Positions 53,547 through 64,000 of a stretch of DNA of 64,000 nt are shown one piece after another (position 1 is the stretch's first letter; each line of letters begins with the position of its first letter). The DNA comes from Theristus sp. LFF4_11. Taxonomy: Eukaryota > Nematoda > Chromadorea > Monhysterida > Xyalidae. Below the pieces are notes generated by a model. That model was not told where the DNA came from. It saw nothing but the letters and a program-made list of their open reading frames with translations, and made no database searches. The stretch covers positions 108,730-172,729 of the forward strand of contig JASANC010000641.1 of NCBI GenBank assembly GCA_030248135.1, given 5' to 3'. The position numbers and the translations under genes were made by a program.

Positions 53547-56500
53547 TCAATGGCCACCGAAGAGTCTGTCATAGAACGTGGTGAACGTCGCAGCAGACAT
53601 GTTCTTTGGCAGTGTGTTATCATGCGCCGTTTGGGCGGCCTGCTGTGGCTGCGTCGTGTCGCTCGTTGCGAGCGTGGCGCGTTGCGTCAGCGTCATGCCT
53701 GCTGCGTTGCCGTGCGCGTCGTCGTCCTCATACGATGCGATCGCAATTGGCAGCAACGGCAGACGCTGCGTGTCAGCGGCAGCCAGCGGCAGCATTTGCG
53801 CTCGCTCTTGGCCCACTGACTGTTGACTGCTGCTGCGACACGAACGCGCAAACGAATGCATCGTCTCTGGCTCGACACACACACCGAACAGTGTCTGCAA
53901 CGCAAACTCGATGGTGATGCTCTGCAGTGAGCGCTGCATAGACTCAAACACTCAGAGTTCAGTTGTGTGCGCTGGTGTTTTTTCTTGTCAAGCAAGCCCA
54001 TGGAAGCAAGCAAGTATGCAGGCGTCGGGGACACAGTCAGTGTGCAGCAGCACGCCAATCACGCCAAGCTTACCATCATTCGTTGCGCAGCGCGATGCGC
54101 GTTCTGTTTGATGTGCGGCCGCAGCATGTCCAGGTCAAACGGATCAATTGCACGTTCGAGTTCGGAGCAAAGTTGCACGAGCTGTTTGTGTCCGTTGACT
54201 GTTGCATCCGATTGTGGGGTGCCACTTGGCTGAAACAACAAACATCGCTGAATCATAGTGTTCATGGAATGAAATGCTTTGTCCTATACTATGATTTAAC
54301 TCCCGTCACGGAACGCAACTTCATGCCATGAGCATGAGCATAGCATTTGCACGTAACAACAACGTTCACGGACCGGTGAAAATAGCGCTGCGACGGCACG
54401 ACAGTCGAACAGCATTTGAACGACGATGCTTGCGGGTGCGGGCGTGTCCGTTTTGCGACGCCACACATCGAATGCGTCCGTGCACTCGCGAGCCACCGCC
54501 GCACACAGCTCACTGTTCATGGTGCGCAGGAAACGACTGCAAAACCGAGCAAGTGAAAAGTGGACATTATCACAGGGACATGGCATGCACCGCTTGCAGT
54601 GCACCACTTCGCAGGGGCATCATTGAACAATATAACACATTAACAGCACTGCGATAACAGCAATGCATCTAAGGACGCTTTAACAAATGGAAACAAATGA
54701 AACGGTGTACACATACGCGGGCATTTTGTGTGGTGCCATCGAGGCGAGTGCACTGGTGAACGCATGCAGCCAACGGTGCAGAGCGTGTGAGCACAACACC
54801 GGCACCGACACACCACTCGTCGCACTCGGCGCATCGCGTTGCTCGCCTTGCATTGGCAGTTGCTGCGAAAGCTGAAGCAAATGTTGCAACTCGCTTAAGA
54901 GGCGCTCACGAGAGGTTGGTGCGCAACTCACCCACGCACAACACAAACCTGAATGTTGCACAGCTGCTTCTCCAGATCGGCAAAGTCACTGAACAGATGC
55001 TCAGTGGATAGTTGCTCGATCACCAGTTGCGACCACCGGCTGTAAGAATACGCAAATCAACGTTATTAAAAAATTAAAAAAAGTTTATTCTTGTTTTGTT
55101 CTTTTTTCGAGTTCTGCGACTCAATGCAAACGTAGCTACCAAATCGGTCACATGCTTGTCGCGGCAATTCAAAATTGAAGTGACCGAGTACCTCAGTTGC
55201 GACGACAAAGCCAGCGAAGCAATTTTGAATTGCTGCATCTGCAACAATCGTATAAAACTACGTCTGCAAACGCAGTGAGTCGCAGAAGCAAAAGAAAAGG
55301 AAGGTAACATGTCAGTGCACTCCAGACTGTAGATGGTGAATGAACAGCAGCAGCCACCGACCACAGAATGCTGACAGCGGTGTCCGAGAGCATTGCGACC
55401 GTGGGCAGCCATCGTTCGCCCGTCGGTGCGCCCCTGAGTGTGTCAGTGTGTTTGGTTGGTGGTGCAGCGCCAACGCACAACCGCAGTGATGGACACGCGT
55501 GCACCAGACCAACGATCGCAAGCCAGTGACGGCGACACCTGAAATGTTCAACACACCCAAACTACGTTCAAGTGAAGTTCATAAAAAAAAGTATTTAGCG
55601 ACACATTGCTAACCAATGAACACGCTAAAAACATACGCGACTGCATTGCATTGCAACAGTGTTACAGCACAGTAATAATAGTTTCAACGAAAGGCATGTA
55701 ATATCTGATCTGATAGAACTTCATGAATGCCCGATTGCCCTTAAAATTCGGACGTGTGTGATGTAATATGCAATTCCCAGCACAGCCAGCAACCCAAATT
55801 CAAGCTGCACCAAACACCACCGCGACGCACCGGTCAGCATTGAGCGTCTGGTGCACGTCCTGCAAAACGTCGGACACAAATCGTGAAATGCTCTCTTGAC
55901 ACGAGCTTGCCAACGATTTCAACAGAGCACTGTCCGTAGGCACATGCTCGTTCCACTGCGTACCACTGCCACCTGCTTGCTCGTATTTCAAAACACCATC
56001 CCGAATTGTTTGCAGCGTTTCGTCCAGATGTGTGCAACAACTGTCATAACGTTAAAACTACAGTCAAACTGTAAAACATGTAGTCAGTCAGTTTTATTTT
56101 GCAGTACACTGCACCATTAGGGTGTAAGACACCATAATACAATGAGTAGGCAAGCCAAAAATGCGCAATTTGCACGTTACGACATTTGAAATGGTATGCA
56201 GACATCAGCCACATTGAGTTGGTTGGACGAATCAAAGCATTCTCTCGACTGATTGCCGTTCTACTGTATCATGCTGTTGACTGCAGAGATGTGCATAGGG
56301 TGTTCCTAGGGTGTCCCGGGACAGGCTAGCGTCGCGCGTCGCGCAGGGCCTGAGGGGCTACGTCGCGCAGCGCCTCGGTTGGAAGAGACAAAATTTTCAC
56401 AAATTGCAATAAAATTGCTTCGAAATTAAATTCGATTATTTTAGTTGACTGACTGAAGCAGATCTTCAAAAGTGTATTGCTGTGGTTACTTTTGTAGGTT

Positions 56501-59500
56501 GTAGCGTATTTGTATTTGAAATCGCGCTGCGCATGTATATGGTAAGCACATTTTATTCTGTAAATACCAGTGGTACAGGTAACCAAGGTTTTTTGACGCG
56601 ACATCTTGCGCCAATGACGCAAAATAATTTAGGATGACGCAAAAAATCGGTTGCTTGCGTCAGCTTTTTTTGCTTCTTTCAATTTTCGAGGACTTCTTCA
56701 AAACACTGTTTTTTCGGAAATTTTGTGCTCAGATAGAAAATTTTTCTGCGCCTCCGGCGCAGGCCATGGCCATCTTATGATTCGTTTTACAATGGCTATT
56801 GCATGGATAGTCATGAGTTCATCGTTCGTTTTTTAGATTGTTCAGTGCTTTGTTGATAACGGTTCGATTCAATGTTACAATATTCTTGTTGTTTTGACTG
56901 TATCAACAATCACTTGGTCCAACTAGCCCTTTACGAAAGCTTTTTGTTCGCTCCTTTGCTAATCAGCTGTGTTTTTACACCTGAATGGGTGTTGTAGTTA
57001 TAGACACCTAATTACTTTGGATGACATCCAAAAATCGTAAGGTAAAATACGTTCTCAGAGCCTATTTTTTGCAAATTTTCTTCGCTTCGCGAAGACGTTG
57101 CAAGTTACCATTTTTTATTTAAATTGAGAGTCCCAGTCGCCTTCCGAACGAAATATAGAACAAACTTCAATTTTTTTTCATTTTCAGCGCTTTCAAAATT
57201 TTTTTCATCTTCAGAAATTTTATTTTCATGATGGAAATCAACAATAGGGTGTCGACAGTCCACTTCTGGACAACAAACACAAATTTTCACTGTGTTAATT
57301 TCAAGCAGTTTTGTTGTTGTTTGTCTGGACACTCGTAGTCGGCTGTCTACTCGGCTTTTATCAAACAAAAAAATTGTTGTCACGCACCACGCACGGTTAA
57401 AACAAAAGCGAGAAGGTGCCTGAGCAGAGAAAAGTAAAAGTTTTGTTTCTGAGTAGCAGTGGTTGTGATGTGAAGTTCCAAAATTGCTTTTTATTTGACT
57501 TATTATTTAGTTGAACAACGTTGCACGGACACCGAATTATTTGTTGTTCGATGTAGTCATGCTGACGCAGAAATTTTGGGCTGACGCAAAATTTTTCGAC
57601 CTTTTGCGTCATTGACTTGACGCAGAAAAATTTTCACCCTCATACATCAAAAATTTACACATGCAAGCACATAGCCGTGTTTTTGAGAGGTCAGTTTGTG
57701 TGACACTTAGTTTGCGACCAAAAAATTGGGGAGGGGTCGACGTCGCGCAGCCACCCGATCCGGGACAGGCTAGAATTGTCTGGCGTGCACACCTCTGGTT
57801 GACTGCAGTCAGAAAAACAATCAGTTTTTCAACTAAGCATCACCAACCGTTGCACGAAATACGTGATTCCGACAGCGCTGATGGCCAACAATCGATCGTT
57901 GCTCAGTTTGCTGGCCGGTGGGGCCGTCTCAAACTCCTCCCTGAAACTCACTTTTGATAATATCAGCTCATAAACTGACAGCTACTCAAGTTGAATAGCA
58001 CCAACCAACAGCAACAACTCACGTGCTACAGTGGAGCACTGACGTGAAGTACTGTGACAACGCTGCCTCGACACCGTCGGACACAAGTTGCTGAACAAAC
58101 AAAACACAGGCTGCTTCAATAAATCCATGTCCCCACCACAAATTTCTCCCAATTGGTATTTGTGTGCCAAATGTCAGCCCATTTCTAATGGAGTGCAAAT
58201 GGTAGAATTTCTGAGACATGCACTTTTGAATATTTTAAAGAAATGAAGTGTGCATTGAAAGTTGACTGAAAACTGCGCAAAAGCACAGTGCTGTGCAGGT
58301 GGCTGCTGACCGATGTGTGTCGATCGCAGACGTGCCTTGCGAACGTGTGCCACAATGACACGTCACATGTGAACAGCGCAGCACACACCGCCCGCCAACG
58401 CTCCGAGTTTTCGTCGGTCTAGAACGGTGAACAGTTGGCACTGTGCCGAATATTGTAGTTCACGAATAGATCGAAAATAAAAAAAGAGCGCACCTGCGAC
58501 AAACTGTCCAGCAGTGATGTTTTCAGCGTCGCAACCGAGGCGACCGAGTCAAAGTAGACCATTCGTTCTTCGAGTGCACTCGAGAACACTTGGCATAATC
58601 TGTGTACAAGCAACAGTTGCAAGCGAGCGACTCCACGATGATGTCACAAAAAAGTATGAAACTGCGTACTGCTCCATGAATCCGCTGACGATTTGCTGGC
58701 AATCACTGCTTGCGATGTCTTCATATTCTCGTTTCATTGAAGGTCGAAATTCTGAGACAATTAACACAAAACTGCAGGTTAACAAGCAAAAACAAAAAAG
58801 TGCCGCTCACTGACCTCTGTAAATCGCAGGTATACCACGGACGTACATTGAGTCGTGCAATGCCAGGTAGTCGGTGAACGACGCTGAAAATTATACCCAA
58901 AATAAAGAAAGCCATAAAATCAAAAGCCACACTCTTAAAAAGAACACTAGTAAACAAAGGAGACAACGAAAATACAGAGTGGTGCAAACAAGCAACCGGG
59001 TATCCAACGACCACTGGTAACACCATTGAGCAATCGTCTCACGGTTGCAGTCGACTCGTCAGCGTCAGTGAACAGAGCGAACACGAGCACGAACGAATGC
59101 TGCGCACACGAGAGCGCACTGCACAGCTGTTGACGCCCGCTCAGCTCATCACAAGCCAACACTGCACAAATGCATTCCTGTGCAAACAACGCACTGTAAA
59201 AAAAACCTGAAGTGAAAAAAAACTTCTTGCTGTGACAAGAAAAAAACGTGACGTGAAAACGGGTGCGAAAACGCATATGAAAATACTCTTGCGGCATGCA
59301 AGCAACCATTTTGAGCGCCAGAAAGAACTCCAAAGCGCCGACAGCGTCAGTGGGATTCAAGAGCAGCAAGGCACACAGCACGCTGCCAGTGTGCCGCTCG
59401 CTGATGTGCTGTGTCTCATCGGCACGGCGCAGGCACGACAGGCACAGCTGAAGTGGTGCAAGAACACGTTGCACAACCGTGCACGATGCAACACGAAAGC

Positions 59501-60652
59501 ACGCACGCACGACACCTCGTAAACATGCTTCCGGAGATATCGAATGGCTTCGTGCGTCTCATCCAGGGCGGCTCGCTTGACAGCACTGGTGAGCGCTGTT
59601 CCATGCTGCTGGTGTGTTGACGGTGCAACAAGCAGCAAGTCCTTCAGTATGAGCAGAGTTATCCGGTAAAAAGGCAACATCACACTGCTAAACGCAACGC
59701 GCACAACGCCACAAGTGAGCACCTGATACAGCCGTTCACCGAGACACAGCATCCAAGCGGCTGACAACAGACACTCGGACACCGGTGGCTTTGGCGGCAT
59801 CTGCCCGTTGACGGCAGTGTCAGCAACCGAGTCCACACATTGCCAGATTAATTCCGCTAAATCCGAGAACAAACGCTGCGAACAAGCGTTCGAGTACTGC
59901 GATGCCACCGCCGATGTCGCTGAGCCTCTGCAAACAGAGAAGCAGGCTTTGACCCGTGTTACAATATTTGCCGGAATTTGTAGCACAAAATGTCACGGAG
60001 GAGAGGACGCACGTTGATGCTTTTGACCGCTGATACGCAACAGAGAGATGCTGCTGCAGTTCATCCAAACGCTGAAGATGCCCATTCAGCTCGCCTGTTG
60101 ATGTCAGAATCTGCGTGCGAAAATAAAGCACATTGGTGCGATTGCAAAACAATGAGAACAAATGAAGCCACGTGAACTTGTGCTGAGGCACGGACGACAC
60201 CCGGCAGGCGCAGACTCACCGAGTCAGCGAGCACGTTCATCTCTCGAATGCTGTCTGCCGCTTCGATGATGTCGCGGTAACGTTTACCAACCATTTGCCG
60301 CAAGTCTTCTTTTCGTTGTTCAATGTCATTCCTGGGGGAACACAGTTTTTGTGTGTTAGTTTCACCAACTATTTTACACGTGGGTAAGCCATTGACAGAA
60401 AAATTTACGAGCTCACTTGCCGTTGGTTCGCTTGGTCGAGTCAGAGTGGAACTGACCGGCTTTTTACATTTGTCTAATTTTTTGTCGAAACAAGTCATTT
60501 TCAAAAAGGTTTTTTTGCCATTTCAATAAGTAAAAAAATAGAAAAGTTAGGAGGACGTACTTGACATTTCTCTCAATGCTCTTTATTTCAGACACCGTAA
60601 ATTTCTGAAACAACGAATCGACATCGGTCGCAGTTTCGGACATTTGTGACAT
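53547..60652 (-). CDS. COG1: COG1, conserved oligomeric Golgi complex subunit 1, multi-exon
   Basis: COG1 belongs to lobe A of the COG tether, which handles retrograde vesicles within the Golgi and so glycosylation. Exon 1 (60652-60561) reads MSQMSETATDVDSLFQKFTV and ends SIERNV. Exon 2 (60331-60220) has the diagnostic EQRKEDLRQMVGKRYRDIIE followed by AADSIREMNVLADS. Exon 3 (about 60115-60015) is a coiled coil, ELNGHLQRLDELQQHL. Then come MLQIPANI (about 59986), VLCALLLLNPTDAVGALEFF (about 59330), SERWRAVCAALFTCDVSLW (about 58350), LASSCQESISRFVSDVLQD (about 55900) and IDPFDLDMLRPHIKQNAHR (about 54110). The end at 53547 reads FYDRLFGGH. Exon edges after exon 3 are approximate. A hAT-like element sits in the intron before the 55900 exon. 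Confidence 0.93.
56284..57797. mobile_element. hAT-like non-autonomous element, copy 2, in a COG1 intron
   Basis: Termini CAGAGATGTGCAT and GTGCACACCTCTG are flanked by the exact 8-bp repeat GTTGACTG (56276-56283, 57798-57805). It shares subterminal GTCGCGCGTCGCGCAGGGCC and TGACGCA motifs, and most of its first 850 bp, with the copy at 46326. It is longer (1,514 bp) because of an extra segment at about 57140-57640, which holds more GACGCA repeats. No transposase is visible. Confidence 0.9.
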
Positions 60653-60714
60653 TGTGACGAACGTGAACCAGCTATTTATAATACGTGTCAGGAAGTGTCA
60701 GCAGCAGGGGTCGA

Positions 60715-60905
60715 GATGGGGGGGGGGGGGTACCCCCCAACCAAGTCGACACCCCCCCCCCACCCGGGCAAACCCCCCCCCCAAATTTTGGTCAAAATAC
60801 CCCCCCCCCTCTCGAATTTGGTTGGGGCCAGACCCCCCCCCTCCCAGATTTCGACCTTCCAAACCCCCCCCCCCCGACCAAATCCGGACCGTCGGACCAC
60901 CCCCC
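60715..60905. repeat. C-homopolymer repeat just upstream of COG1
   Basis: Runs of 7-13 C or G alternate with short cores (CAAATTTTGGTCAAAATA, TCGAATTTGGTTGGGG, GATTTCGACCTTCCAAA). It resembles the C-run fields at 24319-24505 and 25645-26220. It lies about 60 bp above the COG1 start codon, so it occupies the presumed promoter. Confidence 0.7.
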
Positions 60906-63044
60906 ACTTTGATTTTGATTTTCGATGGAGACATTTTCTCTTGTATATCTCTATATTTCTCTCATTTGTAGGTATCTATATTATATGCATGTTTGTATCT
61001 CAATTACCACTTTGTTATACATTTACCACTTAAAAAAAAATGAGAGGGTGTAATTAAATAAAAAAGAAAGGGTATAGAAAAAATGAAATGATATGTATAA
61101 GTTGTATTAAAATGAGTGGAGAAAATGTTTAAAAAATTGTTGGTTGGCCTATTAGTCTAAACTACCGTAACCCAAGAAGTCCATTTCAAATTTCTTTTTA
61201 TTTGAAAATTTTAAACAACGCGTTTTTTGCAAAAATCAGTGATTAAGATTTGTCAGTTAACGACAAATAAAAATGTCAGGAACGGCCTCGATCGCGTCGT
61301 CATCGCACTTCCATGTTTTTTGCAGCGACACTGACGCTGTTCGATTTTGCAACAACTGCTCCTGCAAGAGATCTCGACAAAAATGCAGGAATCAGACACT
61401 GTGCAACACAACGTATAAAATGATGCCCTCACAGTTCACACATCTTTGGCTTTTGATTTCGTTTGACTAGACTTCTTGATGGCAAAAACAAGTGGAATTG
61501 GAATCCGACAAAAACAAGTCGAAATTGGAATCCGAATAAATTACATACCCTATTCAACCTTTCCTCCAACATTTTCGTCTCACAAATGCAAAACAAGTTC
61601 AAATCAGATCATTGGTTGACACTGCGCCAAGTGTTTCTTTTAAATAGCAATCAAGCATGACCAATTTTATTTGACAATTGATCACATACGAAAAGACATC
61701 AAAACCAAATCCAATAGAAATGCGAGAAAATCTGCAACCCGTTCAGCTGCTCCCGTCTTCTTCATTGTATAGCAAACCAATCAGCATGAGAAATAACAAG
61801 AACAACAGGTAATAAGAGAATAGATGCGTTCACGCAAGAAAACATGTTGAAACGATTTTATTTAAAACAGTTGCGAATTTGGCACTGTGCTGTGCATCTG
61901 AAACATTCAAAGAAGCAAACGCGGACAAGGCGCCAAGTTTATTATTGTCTCGCCTCGCCTGTGAAACACTGTGCATCAGCATTCAAACGCCGAAAAGACT
62001 CAGATTACGCACCGAAAAATCAAAATGAGTTACGGACAAAAAGTCAAACATCGCTATGGTACCAAAGTCCTGTTGTTTATCGACAACCAGAATCCTGCAG
62101 ATTGCCAAAATCACGCCGAAGAAAATTATTTGCGGCAACCTTACAGTGCGCAACTGCGCAACGATGTTCTTTCCTGAAAAGGCTTGACTAAGGATTTTGG
62201 AACGACTTATGTTTGCAGATTTCCGTTTCGCTTTCTGGAAAATCAGGTTTTTCGATGGGGCGTTGAAATCCAACTTCTTTAAACTGTGAATAATCTTTTA
62301 GTCACAACAGGAACTCACTGACATAGACAAATTTTCTTCACAACAGGATTTTGGCAAGCAGCAAGATTTTAGTTTTCGACAATGAGAGCGGATTTATTCA
62401 GTGGGATTGTGGCTCAAGTCTTCCGTGTCCATCTGCCTCGCCCCATCGAAAGATATAGAAGCAGTAAACGTCCCTACTCCACAGGGGCGGCACGACCATT
62501 GACATTTCTGAAAAAAAACATTCAGCTCAACGCAACAACAGTTTGCGGAACAAAACACATTAAAATTGCACTGTCCTGTCCAGTGGTGGCCAACGACACG
62601 AAGCAGCAACCAGACAACGTAGCGCTTGCAAACGGAGCAGCGAGCACAATCGGACGCTCTGCGAGGCGAATCGTCACCTTATCGGCATCGGAAATGGTAG
62701 GGCAAGCTTTGGGACGCTCAAAAACTTCATCGCAGATGTTGTCGAAGCCTAAAATCAGTAGGTAAAACGGTCCAAAATCGACTGCTAAAGGTTTTACGAG
62801 GTATAATCAAAGAAAATTTTTGTTGAACTTTTGAAAAATTGTGCCAAAATTGAGGTTTTCAGAGCATATTGGAGGAAAATTTTTCGAATTAAAAAAAATC
62901 GGCATTTTTGTTTTTTTAATCAATTTTTTAAAAAAATCATTTTTGTTTAACAACCCTAGTGGTGCCGGTGCGGGCCGCGGACGGCTCTTAAAACACAGCC
63001 CATCATGACAAAAAACAATCAAAAGTGACAAGAACCAAAAACAA
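60906..63044. other. Intergenic stretch with short open frames and repeat fragments
   Basis: No identifiable gene. A 65-codon frame at 61273 begins MSGTASIASSSHFHVFCSDT and includes NNCSCKRSRQKCRNQ, without a recognisable match. 62795-62961 matches the region at 24980-25100 (TCAAAGAAAATTTTTGTTGA, then AAAATT and GCCAAAA) and ends in TTGTTTAACAACCCTAG as at 23639, so it is another transposon-end family. Confidence 0.4.
62382..62762 (+). CDS. Possible first exon of an unidentified plus-strand gene
   Basis: The frame opens MRADLFSGIVAQVFRVHLPR, is Arg-rich and contains RPYSTGAARPL, which resembles a mitochondrial presequence with a cleavage site. It stays open for about 127 codons to a possible GT donor at 62763 (AGTAG, then GTAAAACG). 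I could not find a convincing following exon: the frame at 63272-63478 (EPFEIIDDDALDSSSASRKM) lacks a clear acceptor. Chance is a real alternative. Confidence 0.2.
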
Positions 63045-63275
63045 TGTCGCGTCTGTAGCGCAGGTGGAGGGCTTTCGCCTACCGTTCTGTAGGTAGAAAG
63101 TTCGAACCCCGCTGTGGACAAGACACACAATGGAGAAACGAAAGTGACCAACAACAACTAATGGTCAACTCCCTCCAGAGCCGAGGGTAAATTGGGCTCT
63201 GGGCAGTATTGCCCGTTTCCGCCGGAGTTTGGTACTTTATGATTTCTGGAACCGGTGCGCGAACAAAAAAAAATT
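63045..63275 (+). mobile_element. tRNA-derived SINE, copy 2
   Basis: Starts GTCGCGTCTGTAGCGCAGGT. The A box TAGCGCAGGTGG is followed about 45 bp later by the B box AGTTCGAACCCC, an internal Pol III promoter spaced as in tRNA genes. The tRNA-unrelated body (CAACTAATGGTC, CCGCCGGAGTTTGGTACTTT, GGAACCGGTGCGCG) matches copy 1 at 3011-3191 in reverse, and the 3' tail is A-rich (63266-63275). It does not fold as a full tRNA, so it is not called as a tRNA gene. Confidence 0.85.
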
Positions 63276-63485
63276 CCCATCGAATGTCGAACCGTTCGAA
63301 ATCATTGACGATGATGCGCTGGATTCTTCCTCAGCGTCAAGAAAAATGTCCAAAATCTCGACTTTGCCGACGTCGCTGTCGCCGACGCCGATAATCGCAT
63401 CGATGCGATCGTGCGAACGCATTACGAATTGTGAAAACGTGAAACGAAACGAAACGAACGTCATTCCGTTTGTTTCATGAAATTA

Positions 63486-63717
63486 CCGTAAAGTCTTGCA
63501 TATAAGGTCTCCTTATATAAATTTGAAAATCAAAAATTTCTGAAAAAACGTGGGGGTCTTATAAAGCGAACATTAGGAATTTCGGGCCTTATAAACGGGA
63601 TAGGATTTTGACCAAGTCAAAATTTTGAATTTTTTGGTTTCCCGCCGTGTGACACTCCGCCCACTTTTGGGTGGGGGTCTTATAAGTGGGAGGAACCTTA
63701 TATGCAAGACTTTACGG
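63486..63717. mobile_element. TA-flanked MITE (CCGTAAAGTCTTGCATATAA ends)
   Basis: Left end CCGTAAAGTCTTGCATATAA and right end TTATATGCAAGACTTTACGG are perfect inverted repeats, flanked by TA at 63484-63485 and 63718-63719. The repeat extends inward (GGTCTCC / GGAACC, imperfect). It is 232 bp and non-coding, with a GGGGGTCTTATAA module on both sides. Its ends start CCGT as in the MITE at 49059, suggesting the same superfamily. A TTTAA repeat follows at 63750-63772. Confidence 0.85.
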
Positions 63718-63931
63718 TATTTTGTTTCATAAAAAACATTAAAAACAATTTAATTTAATTTAATTTAATTTAAACAGTTTCCAAAACTGAAGAGACGACC
63801 TCCTCCCACCACGACAACGACGTCGGCCCACAACAATCAGATTTATTCAGCCAGTTTAATCCGTCGGATTGTTTTGGTTAGGTTTGGTTGTTTTGATGAA
63901 TGATGGTCCACGGTTTTTTATTTGCGTCGTT

Positions 63932-64000
63932 TCAGTACATCTGCTTCATGTTCAAGTGCACGGTGCGTGCCAGGTCTGCTCTCAGCCAACGGTACGGTAC
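63932..64000 (-). CDS. Probable C-terminal end of an unidentified minus-strand gene
   Basis: Open from the window edge on the minus strand: RWLRADLARTVHLNMKQMY then TGA (63934-63932). An AATAAA motif (reverse complement at 63917-63922) sits 9 nt beyond the stop, consistent with a very short 3' UTR. The competing reading is a plus-strand exon after TTTCAG at 63935 (YICFMFKCTVRAR). I do not recognise the family in either frame. Confidence 0.3.
   Translation of the reverse strand, partial: VPYRWLRADLARTVHLNMKQMY

Noticed and set aside
63045..63125. tRNA gene
   Set aside because: A and B boxes are present, but the sequence does not fold as a full tRNA, continues into a conserved non-tRNA body and has a second degraded copy at 3011-3191; a SINE explains it better.
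63237..63464. Minus-strand exon (DAIIGVGDSDVGKVEILDIF)
   Set aside because: It looks protein-like but lacks splice sites at either end, and the opposite frame is equally plausible; not enough to call.

Overview
This 64 kb window is nuclear DNA from an animal, most likely an invertebrate. Every recognisable gene is eukaryotic and all but one are split by GT-AG introns, mostly 50-300 bp with short exons. The gene set (lethal giant larvae, Lines, TRIQK, NJMU-R1, LAMTOR2, paraplegin) is metazoan. Intergenic DNA and the long introns carry a tRNA-derived SINE, several non-autonomous DNA transposons with intact target-site duplications, a satellite array and long homopolymer tracts. I cannot name the phylum from sequence alone.

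Layout. 153-11591 (+): MON2, a Golgi/endosome trafficking scaffold. 11592-15656: gene-free, holding a perfect 144-bp inverted repeat, a ~149-bp satellite and a related ~174-bp array. 15657-20244 (+): paraplegin-like m-AAA protease subunit whose three zinc ligands are all replaced. 20835-21170 (-): TRIQK. 21604-22998 (-): a short Lines (LINS1) C-terminal protein. 22999-26365: repeat-rich. 26366-28891 (+): cytosolic aspartate aminotransferase, complete nine-exon model. 29897-31787 (-): NJMU-R1/C17orf75-like WDR11-complex subunit. 33554-50619 (-): lethal(2) giant larvae, with a 9.3-kb second intron that holds four transposons, two of them nested. 52185-53169 (-): LAMTOR2, complete four-exon model. 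53547-60652 (-): COG1, with a transposon in an intron. 60653-64000: repeats, a SINE, a MITE and the last codons of an unidentified minus-strand gene.

Four of the nine identified genes act in Golgi, endosome or lysosome traffic (MON2, NJMU-R1, COG1, LAMTOR2) and Lgl is also linked to exocytosis and polarity. I see no operon-like spacing and read this as probable coincidence. The most interesting observations are the zinc-less paraplegin, the dated transposon nest inside the lgl intron, two related hAT-like copies with perfect 8-bp duplications in two different genes, and the satellite with apparent higher-order structure. I found no clearly new multi-gene system.
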